A DNA stretch of 61,301 bases. It comes from Nocardia pseudovaccinii NBRC 100343. Lineage in GTDB: Bacteria; Actinomycetota; Actinomycetes; Mycobacteriales; Mycobacteriaceae. Both the position numbers and the translations under genes were made by a program. How positions within the stretch are numbered: position 1 is the stretch's first letter; every line of letters starts with the position of its first letter. Below are positions 27,522 through 36,225 of this stretch, in pieces. The stretch lies in assembly GCF_001613225.1 (NCBI RefSeq), contig NZ_BDBY01000053.1, positions 1 through 61,301 on the forward strand, in the 5' to 3' direction. Under the pieces are notes generated by a model. It was given only the letters and a program-made list of their open reading frames with translations. It was not told the DNA's origin and ran no database searches.

Positions 27522-28024
27522 GCGTGCAGCGTAACGGCTACACAGTGGAATACCTACCCACGGGTAGCTAACATTCGGCGGGTAGATCAAGATCAGGTGG
27601 CACTGGTGGCGGGGGGTTCTCGGGCGATACCGCCATGAATTCCACCTGATCTTGAAATGGGCCGTCGTCGATGGCCACGCTGAGTGTGAGTTGGTTCGGT
27701 TGCGATGGGGGCTGTGGTTGGGCACGGACTTCTTGGCGGTGGCGTCGGGATGGTTTGTCGCCCCTGGTTTGCCGGGAACGATGCTGAGCACGTCGTCTGC
27801 CGTACCCGGCTGACCTCCCGCAGCCAGGTGGGCAGAACGGCGGCTTCCAGCGTGGTGGGCTGGCTGTGGTTGCGTCTCGAGATTTGTCGAAAGTCTTACG
27901 AGCGTCAGTCGCGCCCGCACTGCTGGCGACTGCTCGCGGGTTGCTCGGGAGGGTCGGCCGCGAGAGACCTGGGGGCCGCGAATACGCGGCGCCGCGGGCG
28001 CGGCAAATCAGATACGGTGACGGC
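27522..28024. other. 503-bp interval between the crotonase gene and punA
   Basis: It contains the palindrome CTACCCACGGGTAG (27554-27567), likely a regulatory site for the crotonase gene, and between about 27764 and 27892 a stretch that closely resembles 30416-30535 beyond pmmB. No convincing gene is seen: open frames here lack codon bias and conserved motifs. The last 100 bp should hold the punA promoter. Confidence 0.5.
27764..27892 (+). repeat. Intergenic repeat, copy A
   Basis: Shares with copy B (30416-30535) the core GCACGTCGT-x-TGCCGTACCC (27788-27807), then ACCTCCCGC and GGGCAG, then CTTCCAGC and TCTCGAGA...TTTGTCG in the same order and orientation. The two copies flank the punA-pmmB pair. 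No coding content or terminal inverted repeats were recognised. Confidence 0.7.
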
Positions 28025-28804
28025 ATGCTTGCCGAACAGGCCGCGAGGGCGATTGCCGAACGTACGGGAGTGGAACGGCACCGGGTTGCGGTGGTGCTGG
28101 GATCGGGCTGGCAGGAGGCGGCCGCGGAGATCGGGACGCCGTCGGCATCGGTGCCGATGCCGGAGCTGCCGGGATTCGGGACGCCGAGTGCGCAAGGGCA
28201 TGTCGGGATGGTGCATTCGGTCACCGTCGACAACACGCCCGTACTGCTGCTGATGGGGCGTCAGCATCTGTACGAGGGCTATCAGCCGAGCGATGTCGTG
28301 CATCCGGTGAGCGCGGCGATCGCGGCGGGCGTGGAGACCGTGGTGCTCACCAATGCCGCGGGCGGGATCCGGGACGGACTGCGCGTCGGTGAGCCGGTGC
28401 TGATCAGCGACCATCTCAATCTCACCGGCCGCACGCCGCTGGCGGGCGCGACCTTCGTCGATCTCGTGGACGCGTGGGACCCCGGATTGCGTACGCTGGC
28501 AAGGGAAATCGACCCGAGTCTGACCGAGGGCGTCTACGCGGGGCTGACCGGACCGCAGTACGAGACTCCGGCCGAGATCCGAATGCTGCGCACCATCGGC
28601 GCGGATCTGGTCGGCATGTCGACGGTGCTCGAGGTGATCGCGGCACGTGCGCTCGGCGCCCGAGTGCTCGGTATCTCGCTGGTCACCAATCTCGCCGCGG
28701 GCGTCACGGGTGCGCACCTCTCGCATGCCGAGGTACTCGCCGAAGGACATGCGGCCGCACCGCGTCTCGGCAAATTGCTGCGCGGCGTACTGGAACGGCT
28801 GTAG
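28025..28804 (+). CDS. punA: Purine-nucleoside phosphorylase
   Basis: A 259-residue trimeric-type PNP that splits purine (deoxy)nucleosides with phosphate into base and (deoxy)ribose 1-phosphate. Motifs: VVLGSGW phosphate loop, [32 protein letters not shown] (family signature), [12 protein letters not shown] and SLVTNLAAG. It corresponds to Rv3307 (deoD). The ATG at 28025 is preceded by weak SD-like sequence. pmmB starts directly at its stop codon (TAG-ATG), so the two are co-transcribed. Confidence 0.95.
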   Translation: MLAEQAARAIAERTGVERHRVAVVLGSGWQEAAAEIGTPSASVPMPELPGFGTPSAQGHVGMVHSVTVDNTPVLLLMGRQHLYEGYQPSDVVHPVSAAIAAGVETVVLTNAAGGIRDGLRVGEPVLISDHLNLTGRTPLAGATFVDLVDAWDPGLRTLAREIDPSLTEGVYAGLTGPQYETPAEIRMLRTIGADLVGMSTVLEVIAARALGARVLGISLVTNLAAGVTGAHLSHAEVLAEGHAAAPRLGKLLRGVLERL

Positions 28805-30304
28805 ATGCTGCGCTTCGGCACCGCCGGGCTCCGCGGGCCGCTGCAGGACGGGCCCGACGGCATGAACGTGGACACGGTGAGCCGGACGACCGCCGGACTC
28901 GTGGACTGGTTGCGCGGTCGCTGCCTCGGCGGCGGCGCGGTGGTCGTCGGGCGCGACGCCAGGCACGGCTCCGCCGAATTCGCCATCGCCACCGCGGAAA
29001 TCTTTGCCGCCGCGGGCTTTCCGGTGACGCTGCTGCCGCGGCCGCTGCCCACCCCTGTCGTCGCGTACGCAGTGCGTGAGCTGGGAGCCGTCGCCGGAGT
29101 ACAGATCACCGCATCGCACAATCCGGCGACGGACAACGGCTACAAGGTGTACCTGGATGGCGGTTCGCAGCTGATCGCACCGGCCGACACCGAGATCGAG
29201 CGCTGCATCGAGGCCGTCACCGAGCCGATCCCCCGCACACCGGTCTCACCGGCCGCCGATGACCTGGTGCGCCGCTATATCGATCGGGTGGCCCAACTGC
29301 CGGAGTTGATCGGCGGTCCCGGCGAGCGCTCCGATGTCCGGATCGTGTTGACACCGCTGCACGGGGTCGGCGGCGATACGGCGGTGGCTGCCCTCACCGC
29401 GGCGGGATTCAAGCATGTGCACGTCGTCGGTGCGCAATTCGCGCCCGATGCCGACTTTCCCACCGTCGCCTTCCCGAATCCCGAAGAGCCCGGTGCCACC
29501 GACCTTCTGCTCGCCACCGCCACCCGGATCGGCGCGGACCTCGCCATCGCCCTCGACCCGGACGCCGATCGCTGCGCCATCGGAATTCCGGACGACGGCG
29601 GCTGGCGCATGCTGCGCGGCGACGAAACCGGTGTGCTGCTCGGCGATTACGTGCTGCGGACCGCGCCCCCGGATTCATTGGTGGCGACCACCATCGTGTC
29701 GTCACGACTGCTCTCGAAGCTCGCCGTCGCCCGCGGCGCGCGGTACTCGGAAACGCTGACCGGCTTCAAATGGCTGGCCCGCGCGGGCGACGGTCTGGTC
29801 TACGCCTACGAGGAGGCCATCGGTCACTGCGCGGACCCGGCCGCGGTCCGCGACAAGGACGGCATCTCCGCGGCGGTACTGGCCGCCGATCTCGTCGCCC
29901 GGCTGAAGGCCGCGGACCGCACCCTCGCCGACGAACTCGACGACTACGCGGTCGAATTCGGCCTGCACGCCACCGACCAGGTCTCGCTGCGCCTACCCGA
30001 CCCGGCCGCCGCCGCTGACCTGGTGAACCGCCTGCGCGCCGCCCCGCCCGGCGAAATCGCGGGCGAGCCGGTCGAATACACCGATCTGCTCCAGGTGCGC
30101 GGCCGAATGCGCACCGACGCACTGATTTTCGAGGGCGCCAGTTCCCGCATCGTGGTCCGGCCGTCGGGCACGGAGCCGAAACTCAAGTGCTATCTGGAGG
30201 TGGTCGAGCCGGTCGCCGACCGGAACACGCTCGCCGCTGCGCGAACCTCGGGTGAGCGGCGGCTTGCCGAGTTGCGGGCATACTGCGGGCAGCTCGCGAA
30301 ATAG
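28805..30304 (+). CDS. pmmB: Phospho-sugar mutase (PmmB-like phosphomannomutase/phosphopentomutase)
   Basis: A 499-residue alpha-D-phosphohexomutase family enzyme, somewhat shorter than usual (about 530-560). It has FGTAGLRGPL at the N-terminus, the phospho-serine loop GVQITASHNPATDNG, the metal-binding DPDADR, the sugar-binding EEAIG and the C-terminal phosphate loop RPSGTEPKLK. It isomerises 1- and 6- (or 5-) phosphosugars; its link to punA suggests it could convert ribose 1-phosphate from nucleoside breakdown to ribose 5-phosphate (inference). ATG 28805 abuts the punA stop. Confidence 0.92.
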   Translation: MLRFGTAGLRGPLQDGPDGMNVDTVSRTTAGLVDWLRGRCLGGGAVVVGRDARHGSAEFAIATAEIFAAAGFPVTLLPRPLPTPVVAYAVRELGAVAGVQITASHNPATDNGYKVYLDGGSQLIAPADTEIERCIEAVTEPIPRTPVSPAADDLVRRYIDRVAQLPELIGGPGERSDVRIVLTPLHGVGGDTAVAALTAAGFKHVHVVGAQFAPDADFPTVAFPNPEEPGATDLLLATATRIGADLAIALDPDADRCAIGIPDDGGWRMLRGDETGVLLGDYVLRTAPPDSLVATTIVSSRLLSKLAVARGARYSETLTGFKWLARAGDGLVYAYEEAIGHCADPAAVRDKDGISAAVLAADLVARLKAADRTLADELDDYAVEFGLHATDQVSLRLPDPAAAADLVNRLRAAPPGEIAGEPVEYTDLLQVRGRMRTDALIFEGASSRIVVRPSGTEPKLKCYLEVVEPVADRNTLAAARTSGERRLAELRAYCGQLAK

Positions 30305-30415
30305 CTCATGGGGTGGCGGGACTGCTACCGGATTGTGTCGGCTGGGCTGCGGTGGGTCCTGTTGTCCTGCAGTGACTTCTCAAGTCCGCTGGCCCAAGAT
30401 TGTTTTGCCTTCCCG

Positions 30416-30535
30416 TGGTTTTCCCGGCCGTGCCGGGCACGTCGTGTGCCGTACCCCGCTTACCTCCCGCCGTCAGGCGGGCAGCCTGTGACTTCCAGCC
30501 CGGTCGACCGGCTGCGTTCTCGAGAGTTTGTCGCG
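30416..30535 (+). repeat. Intergenic repeat, copy B
   Basis: Matches copy A (27764-27892) in order and orientation: GCACGTCGTGTGCCGTACCC (30437-30456), ACCTCCCGC, GGGCAG, CTTCCAGC and TCTCGAGAGTTTGTCG. Differences are scattered substitutions and short indels, so this is a diverged dispersed repeat rather than a recent copy. Confidence 0.7.
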
Positions 30536-30587
30536 GGTAGTCGAATGGTGGTTGTGGGTGGGGTTTTCGGCAACCATTCGACTACCC
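30535..30587. terminator. 15-bp inverted repeat, candidate bidirectional terminator
   Basis: GGGTAGTCGAATGGT (30535-30549) pairs perfectly with ACCATTCGACTACCC (30573-30587); the loop is 23 nt. It lies between the convergent ends of pmmB and upp. There is no U-run, so it may be an I-shaped terminator, or a protein-binding or repeat-element end instead. Confidence 0.5.
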
Positions 30588-30633
30588 TCGGTGGGGAAGA
30601 ACTGCCATTCGACGACGCTCGATGGGGCGCGGG

Positions 30634-31257
30634 TCAGCGGGGGCCGAATTGGCGGTCGCCCGCGTCGCCGAGGCCGGGGACGATGTAGGCGTCGGAGTTG
30701 AGGCCCGAGTCGACGACCGCGGTGACCAGGCGCACGGGGAGGCCCGAAGCGGCAAGGGCGGCAATGCCTTCGGGGGCGGCCACCACACAGACCGCGGTGA
30801 TGTCGGTGGCGCCGCGGGCGGTGAGCAGTTGCAGGGTGTGGCGCATCGAACCGCCGGTGGCCAGCATCGGGTCGAGTACGAAGACCGGCATCTCGGACAG
30901 GTCGGCGGGCAGTGATTCCATGTAAGGCACCGGCTGATGGGTGGTTTCGTCGCGGGCGATGCCGACGAAGCCGACCCTGGCGTCCGGAATGAGTTCGGCG
31001 GCCGCGTCGACCATGCCGAGTCCGGCGCGCAGCACCGGAACCAGCAGCGGCGGCTGCGCCAATCGCGTTCCCTCGGTGTCGGATACCGGTGTGGTGATCG
31101 GGAAATGGATCACCGGCGCGTCGCGCAGCGCCTCGTAGATCAGGATTCCGGTGAGATCACGCAGTGCGGCGCGGAAGGCCGGATTGGCCGTGCCCGCATC
31201 GCGCATCGTGGTCAGCAGGGCGGCGGCGAGTGGATGGTCCACGGTGTGCGTGCGCAT
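30634..31257 (-). CDS. upp: Uracil phosphoribosyltransferase
   Basis: A 207-residue enzyme making UMP from uracil and PRPP. The PRPP loop [12 protein letters not shown], the [10 protein letters not shown] segment and the C-terminal uracil-binding [10 protein letters not shown] are all present; length equals the mycobacterial enzyme. ATG 31257 gives MRTHTVDHP; a GTG 15 codons upstream is not supported by homology. It stands alone and convergent to pmmB, with its promoter facing the type VII secretion cassette. Confidence 0.96.
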   Translation of the reverse strand: MRTHTVDHPLAAALLTTMRDAGTANPAFRAALRDLTGILIYEALRDAPVIHFPITTPVSDTEGTRLAQPPLLVPVLRAGLGMVDAAAELIPDARVGFVGIARDETTHQPVPYMESLPADLSEMPVFVLDPMLATGGSMRHTLQLLTARGATDITAVCVVAAPEGIAALAASGLPVRLVTAVVDSGLNSDAYIVPGLGDAGDRQFGPR

Positions 31258-31401
31258 GTTGGAACGATAAGGTCGAAGACGAGTTCGGCGGCAAACCTCC
31301 ACCCGAATTTTTTTCGAACGGCTGGAACCGATCGGTAAGGCAGCGCGTCGAACTAGGTGGATGACGTACTCTGCCTGGGAACAACAGATGGGGGAAGCAC
31401 T

Positions 31402-31719
31402 ATGCGAAAGATGTCGGCCGACACCGAGGGCATCACTGCCTACGGCGCGACGGCCGCGACCATGTCAGGTGATCTCGCCGCCGCCGGAGTGAGCGCCGCG
31501 GCCGCCGATCCCACTCTCCTCGGCCCCATAATGGGTTTGATCGGCGGCGATTTCATGGCCGCCTACGCCGCGGCCCATGCCGGGCATGTCGCATCGATCG
31601 GTCAGTTGTCGGCGGTGCTCGCGAGCATGGGCGGTGCGGCAGCGTCTTCGGCCGTCGTGCTCGAGGAAACCGACCTGAACAATGCCGCCGGGCTGAATGC
31701 CACCGGACTGGACGGGTGA
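31402..31719 (+). CDS. EspC-like type VII secretion target
   Basis: A 105-residue small helical protein ([15 protein letters not shown] ... LNATGLDG). It resembles the EspC family (small Ala/Gly-rich ESX-associated proteins), with an AYGATAAT segment, a central hinge ([17 protein letters not shown]) and a second helix. A GGGGGAAG site precedes the ATG. Such proteins are secreted by type VII systems, often with partners. Its stop lies 4 nt before the start of the C40 peptidase gene, so they form an operon. Confidence 0.75.
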   Translation: MRKMSADTEGITAYGATAATMSGDLAAAGVSAAAADPTLLGPIMGLIGGDFMAAYAAAHAGHVASIGQLSAVLASMGGAAASSAVVLEETDLNNAAGLNATGLDG

Positions 31720-31723
31720 CGCC

Positions 31724-32848
31724 GTGATCGATGTCAGCGCCCTGGTCCAGCCCCTGCTCGACCTGCTCTCCAGCTTCGGCACCGGCGTCCTGCCCACCGG
31801 CGGGCCCGCCGACGCACTGACCTCCACCTCGACCGCCGTCGACCAGGTGCACGCGGTCGGCCGCAACAGCATCAATCAGGTGAACAACGCATGGGACGGT
31901 GCGGCAGCCGATGCCGTCACCGCGAAGGCGCTGCGGGTGCAGACCTCGGCCGCCAGCATTTCCGACCGCGGCAACGACATGGCTACCGTCGTGAATCAGG
32001 CTGCCGCCCAGGTCGAAACAGGCCAGAAGGAGCTCAACGGGATCGTCCAATCGTTCGTGAACCAGGCCACCGGTCTCGGTCCGGCGCTGGCCACCCCCGA
32101 GGGACTGACGGTGCTCGTCGGCTCCGCGATCGACCACATCGGTCAGGGGCTGAACGTGGTCGGCCGCGTACGCAACGAACTCGACACCCAGACCGCGTCG
32201 ATGAACGAGCTGACTCCCGCGCCGTCGACGCCGACGCTGTCCAATGTCGCAAGCACGGTCGGCACCGCCACCCAGGGCGCCTCGCAATTGTCATCGACGG
32301 TGAGCAGCGTCGCGAGCGGCGCCGGCGGCATGCTCAGCAGCCTGATGAGCACCGCGAGCAAAGCCAGCACGACGACCGCGAGCACGTCGTCCGGTTCCAA
32401 ACCGAGTAGCAGCACCACGACCGGGACCGGGCAGTCGTCGACCTCTGGTAAGGGCGTGAAGATCACCCTGCCGGACGGCAGTGTGGTGGAAGCCCCGAAC
32501 GAGAAGGCGGCGACGGCGGTCAAGGCGGCCATCGGCGCGGTCGGCACGCCATATGTGTGGGGTGGCAATACGCCCGGCTCCGGACTGGACTGCAGTGGTC
32601 TCACCAAGTACGCGTACGGCGAGGCCGGTGTCGACCTGCCCCGGCTGGCGCAGGAACAGGGCAACGGCCATATGCAGGTCTCGCCGGGCGATCTGATGCC
32701 GGGCGATCTGGCAGTGTGGGATGGCCACGTCGCGATGGTGGTCGGCAACGGGCAGTTCGTCGAGGCCGGTAATCCGGTCCAGATCAGCTCGGTTCGGACC
32801 GACAACATGGGTATGAACTTCTATGGCTTCTACCGGCCGACCTCATAA
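31724..32848 (+). CDS. NlpC/P60 (C40) peptidase with a WXG-like N-terminal domain
   Basis: A 374-residue protein without a Sec signal. Residues 1 to about 120 are helical with a W-x-G-like AWDGAAADAV turn, suggesting type VII export; a Ser/Thr-rich linker (about 190-240) leads to a C-terminal NlpC/P60 domain with catalytic cysteine in LDCSGLTKYAYG and histidine in GHVAMVVGNG. These enzymes cleave peptidoglycan stem peptides. GTG 31724 was chosen for its spacing to the EspC-like gene; an ATG nine codons upstream overlaps that gene. The stop TAA directly abuts a coupling mini-ORF. Confidence 0.88.
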   Translation: MIDVSALVQPLLDLLSSFGTGVLPTGGPADALTSTSTAVDQVHAVGRNSINQVNNAWDGAAADAVTAKALRVQTSAASISDRGNDMATVVNQAAAQVETGQKELNGIVQSFVNQATGLGPALATPEGLTVLVGSAIDHIGQGLNVVGRVRNELDTQTASMNELTPAPSTPTLSNVASTVGTATQGASQLSSTVSSVASGAGGMLSSLMSTASKASTTTASTSSGSKPSSSTTTGTGQSSTSGKGVKITLPDGSVVEAPNEKAATAVKAAIGAVGTPYVWGGNTPGSGLDCSGLTKYAYGEAGVDLPRLAQEQGNGHMQVSPGDLMPGDLAVWDGHVAMVVGNGQFVEAGNPVQISSVRTDNMGMNFYGFYRPTS

Positions 32849-32869
32849 GTGAGCGGAGCGAACGAATAA
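32849..32869 (+). other. Coupling mini-ORF (6 codons) between C40 and EspH-like genes
   Basis: GTG AGC GGA GCG AAC GAA TAA starts directly after the TAA of the C40 gene, and its own stop shares a base with the next start (TAATG). The sequence GTGAGCGGAGCGAACGAAT is the same motif that begins the mini-ORFs before sdhD and sdhA. Confidence 0.6.
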
Positions 32870-33219
32870 TGTCCCAGCCCCAGACCCCACCGATACCCAA
32901 TGTCACGGTGGCGTCGAGCACCAACCGATCGGGCACCATCTCGGTCCGGGCCACCGACCAGGGCATGCCGATCGAGATCAAGTTCGAACGCAGCGAATAC
33001 CGTTACGGCGCACAGACTCTGGCCGACGAGATCCTGCGACTGACCAAGCGCTCCACCGTCGCCGCCCGAGCCCGCCGCCGCGAGCTGCTCGCCGAGGCGG
33101 GTATGCCCGCCGACATCCTGGACAAGCTCGGCCTGCCGACGCGCCAGGCCGCGGTGGACGAACTGGACCGGATCGATGACGCGGACACGGGACCGACGAG
33201 CTGGATGAGGCCGGTATGA
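32869..33219 (+). CDS. EspD/EspH-like (DUF2694-type) ESX-associated protein
   Basis: A 116-residue protein with a disordered Pro-rich N-terminus, then a beta-rich core (GTISVRATDQGMPIEIKF) and a C-terminal helix with LADEILRLTKRSTVAARARR. The order and pattern resemble EspD/EspH of the mycobacterial ESX-1 loci, which stabilise or co-secrete other ESX substrates; this is recall, not a search. ATG 32869 is coupled to the mini-ORF. Its stop overlaps the next start (ATGA). Confidence 0.6.
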   Translation: MSQPQTPPIPNVTVASSTNRSGTISVRATDQGMPIEIKFERSEYRYGAQTLADEILRLTKRSTVAARARRRELLAEAGMPADILDKLGLPTRQAAVDELDRIDDADTGPTSWMRPV

Positions 33220-33563
33220 GCGCTGAGATGGACGCGTTGGTCGCCAACGCGACGGCGAAACTGGAAGCGCTCGAGGCCGCGCTGTACGGCCTTCAGCAGG
33301 TGCACGGCCGGTTCCGGACCGAGGACGGCACGGTCAGCGTCGAGGTGAACAGCGACGGCGCCCTGGCCGCGCTGAGCCTGTCGGAGTCGGTCACCTCACT
33401 GCCGCCCGCCGAGGTCGGCCAGCTGATCGTATGGGCCTGTCGCCAGGCCGCCGAGGACGCCGGAACGCAGCGATCGAAGGTCGTTGCGACACTGAACGAG
33501 TCGTTCGTGGTACCGCCGGAGGGTGCCCCGGGAAGCGTTGGGGGCGGGCCGGATAGTCACTGA
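33216..33563 (+). CDS. YbaB/EbfC-fold (EspL-like) protein
   Basis: A 115-residue protein: a long N-terminal helix (MDALVANATAKLEALEAAL), then a beta hairpin (GTVSVEVNSDGALAALSLSE) and a C-terminal helix, the pattern of YbaB/EbfC nucleoid-associated proteins and of mycobacterial EspL (Rv3880c). In this cassette an ESX-accessory role is more likely than nucleoid binding. It is coupled to the EspH-like gene by a 4-nt overlap and is last in the cassette. Confidence 0.65.
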   Translation: MSAEMDALVANATAKLEALEAALYGLQQVHGRFRTEDGTVSVEVNSDGALAALSLSESVTSLPPAEVGQLIVWACRQAAEDAGTQRSKVVATLNESFVVPPEGAPGSVGGGPDSH

Positions 33564-33589
33564 CTCGGAAGGTCGATAGGCTTCCGCAC

Positions 33590-34858
33590 ATGGCTTCTGG
33601 AGACATCGTCCCGATCGAGCTCGGCCTGACCGACGGCGATCTCGTCACCCTGTGGGCACCGCGCTGGCGCGACGGTGATGACGAGTGGGAGGCGTTCCTC
33701 GGACATGAGGACTCGCTGTACGGTTTCGAGACCGTCGCGGAGCTGGCCGCATTCATCCGGACCAACTCCGATAACGATCTCGTGGACCATCCGGCGTGGA
33801 AGGTCGTGGCCGGGCTGTCGGCGGTCGAACTGGAGCCGGAGGAGAACTTCACCTTCGATCTGGTCGGGGTGCCGGAGCTGGTCGCGAGCGATCCCGATGT
33901 CGACACCATCGCCGAGCTCGACGACACGCTCAGCATGGTGCGCAACATCGGTGAGGTGTGCGAGCTGGAGACGGTGACCAAGTTCTTCGGCTCCCATCCG
34001 GTGGTCGGCGCGCTGGCCAGCGGCGTGAGCGCCTTCGTCGGGCGCGACGGCGAGGAGCTGTGGGATCAGATCGGCGCCGCCATCGCCAAGGGCTGGGACG
34101 ATGTCCTCGACGCCATCGACTCCGTGGTGCAGACCCCCGAGGTCGATGCCGAGGCGGTCGCGGTCGCGGAGGCCGAGCTGCTCGCCGCGGAGGAGAACGT
34201 CGTCGACGCCGATGACGCGGCCGACAGCGAGGAGGACGAGGAGTTCGAATCCGTCGACCTCGATGCGGACGACGAGGACGAGGAAGAAGACGAAGAGGAG
34301 GAAGACGAGTCGTTCTGGCACGAGGTCGGCATCGACCCGGTCAAGATCGTCACCTCCGACGGCACCTACTTCACGCTGCGCTGCTACCTCGACGACGAGC
34401 CGATCTTCCTCGGCAAGGACGGCTCGATCACCGTATTCGGCTCCGAGCGTGCGCTGGCCCGCTACCTGGCCGATGACCACGAGCACGAGCTGGCGCGGGT
34501 GAGCACCTACACCGATGTGCAGACCGCCGCCGTCGACGGTTCGCTCGAGGTCGAGGTGACCGACGAGAACGTCTACGTACTGCCCGGTCTCGCCGACGAT
34601 CTGGGTGAGGGCCCGGAGGCCGTCGATATCGAACAGCTCGATCTGGCGGTCGAATTGTTCACCGACGCAGCCGATTACGCCGACGACGACACGGTCGAGC
34701 AGGCGCTGGCGCAGTCCACCCCGCTCGGCTGGTACGTCTCCTACCTGCTGAACCCGGACCCGACCCGCCTGGCCCCGAACCCGCCGTTCACCGCGGAGGC
34801 CCAGAGCTGGCGGGACCTGGAGCGCAACTTCGAGTCCAGGCTCACGCAGGAGAAGTAG
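33590..34858 (+). CDS. Conserved hypothetical protein (Rv3311 homologue)
   Basis: A 422-residue soluble acidic protein. N- and C-terminal domains look related to each other (both contain a WAPRW/CYLDDEPIFLG-like opening and an FxTVAELAAFI/FGSERALARYL helix), suggesting an internal duplication. They are separated by a very acidic linker (about residues 205-240, runs of Glu/Asp). No catalytic motif is visible and the function is unknown. Position between upp and add matches Rv3311. TAGGCT (33577-33582) 7 nt before the ATG suggests a leaderless mRNA, so it is probably independent of the type VII cassette upstream. Confidence 0.88.
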   Translation: MASGDIVPIELGLTDGDLVTLWAPRWRDGDDEWEAFLGHEDSLYGFETVAELAAFIRTNSDNDLVDHPAWKVVAGLSAVELEPEENFTFDLVGVPELVASDPDVDTIAELDDTLSMVRNIGEVCELETVTKFFGSHPVVGALASGVSAFVGRDGEELWDQIGAAIAKGWDDVLDAIDSVVQTPEVDAEAVAVAEAELLAAEENVVDADDAADSEEDEEFESVDLDADDEDEEEDEEEEDESFWHEVGIDPVKIVTSDGTYFTLRCYLDDEPIFLGKDGSITVFGSERALARYLADDHEHELARVSTYTDVQTAAVDGSLEVEVTDENVYVLPGLADDLGEGPEAVDIEQLDLAVELFTDAADYADDDTVEQALAQSTPLGWYVSYLLNPDPTRLAPNPPFTAEAQSWRDLERNFESRLTQEK

Positions 34859-34860
34859 GG

Positions 34861-35946
34861 CTAGCCGAGCAGGACGGCGTAACCCGGCTTGATGATGTCG
34901 TCGATGATGCGCAGCCGCTCGGGGAATGGGATGAACGCGGACTTCATCGCGTTGATGGTGAAGCGTTCGAGGTCGCTCCAGCCGTAGCCGAAGGTGTCGA
35001 CCAGCTTGAGCATTTCCTGGCTCATGCTGGTGTCGCTCATCAGGCGGTTGTCGGTGTTGACGGTGACGCGGAAGCGCAGCCGCGCCAGCAGGTCGAACGG
35101 ATGCTTGTCGAGTGAGGGGACCGCGCCGGTCTGCACATTCGACGAGGGACAGAGCTCGAGCGGAATTCGCGTATCCCGCACGTAGTTCGCGACCAGTCCG
35201 AGTTGCGCGTCCTCGATCGCGCCGGGAACGGTGATGTCGTCGGTGATCCGCACACCGTGGCCGAGCCGATCGCAGCCGCAGAACGCCAGCGCCTCGTGGA
35301 TGGACGGCAGCCCGAACGCCTCACCCGCGTGAATGGTGAAATGCGCGCTGTTGGCTCGCATGTATTCGAAGGCATCCAGGTGACGGCTGGGCGGGAAGCC
35401 CGCTTCCGCGCCCGCGATATCGAAGCCGCCGACGCCACGGTCGCGCCACCGCACCGCGAGTTCGGCGATCTCGCGCGAACGCGCCGCATGCCGCATGGCG
35501 GTGAGCAGGCAGATCACCACGATTGGGCGACCGGCCTCGGCCGCGGCCGCCGCGCCCTCGCGGAATCCGGCGAGGGTGTGTTCGACCACCTCGTCCAGGG
35601 TCAGGCCGCGCTCGAGATGCTGTTCGGGAGCGAAGCGCACTTCGGCATAGACCACGCTGTCGGCGGCGAGGTCTTCCGCACATTCCCGAGCCACGCGGCG
35701 CAGGCCCTCGGGGGTCTGCATTACCGCGACGGTGTGCGCGAAGGTTTCCAGATAGAGCTCGAGCGAGCCGCTGTCGGCCGCATCGCGGAACCACGCCGCC
35801 AGTTCGGTCTCATTGTCGGCGGGTAGGTCGTCGTAACCGCAATCGGCGGCGAGCTCCAAAACCGTCGCGGGCCGCAGACCACCGTCGAGATGATCGTGCA
35901 GCAGCGCCTTGGGAGCTTGGCGGATCGAGGCAAGGGTCAAAGGCAT
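34861..35946 (-). CDS. add: Adenosine deaminase
   Basis: A 361-residue metal-dependent deaminase converting (deoxy)adenosine to (deoxy)inosine. Metal ligands are H-x-H in [12 protein letters not shown], the histidine in [10 protein letters not shown] (with the catalytic Glu), HGVRI and the aspartate in [13 protein letters not shown] 35946 is preceded by AGGACCG; an ATG four codons upstream (35958) is possible. It is convergent with the Rv3311 homologue (2-bp gap) and acts before punA in purine salvage. Confidence 0.95.
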   Translation of the reverse strand: MPLTLASIRQAPKALLHDHLDGGLRPATVLELAADCGYDDLPADNETELAAWFRDAADSGSLELYLETFAHTVAVMQTPEGLRRVARECAEDLAADSVVYAEVRFAPEQHLERGLTLDEVVEHTLAGFREGAAAAAEAGRPIVVICLLTAMRHAARSREIAELAVRWRDRGVGGFDIAGAEAGFPPSRHLDAFEYMRANSAHFTIHAGEAFGLPSIHEALAFCGCDRLGHGVRITDDITVPGAIEDAQLGLVANYVRDTRIPLELCPSSNVQTGAVPSLDKHPFDLLARLRFRVTVNTDNRLMSDTSMSQEMLKLVDTFGYGWSDLERFTINAMKSAFIPFPERLRIIDDIIKPGYAVLLG

Positions 35947-36225
35947 CGGTCCTGTCATGACCACACGTTAGCCGCACGGACCCGTTCATGCGGCTGTGAT
36001 TGCGCTCTCCGCCACCCCCGCCCGAGACATAACCCGCAATGTCCCTGCTCGAGCAGTCTTCGAGTACCGGAAAGCCCCTTTAACCAGCCAAGAATTAACG
36101 TAGCGGTCGGTTTCCTGCCTGCTTGCCGCAAACTTTTCTCCCCAACTCGGTGCGCTCGACTCGCATTCGGACTCGAACGTGTCGCAGACGAAATCGTGTG
36201 TCAGGCGAAAACGGGTGCGACGGTG

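Larger units (their letters stand above)
30305..30633. other. 329-bp convergent interval between pmmB and upp
   Basis: It contains repeat copy B (30416-30535), a 15-bp inverted repeat at 30535-30587 and a partial further copy of its arm (GCCATTCGACGACGC near 30604). No gene is supported. The inverted repeat probably ends transcription from both sides. Confidence 0.5.

Noticed and set aside
35947..35964. Longer start for adenosine deaminase at 35958 or 35964
   Set aside because: Neither has a ribosome site, while AGGACCG precedes ATG 35946; retained as an alternative.
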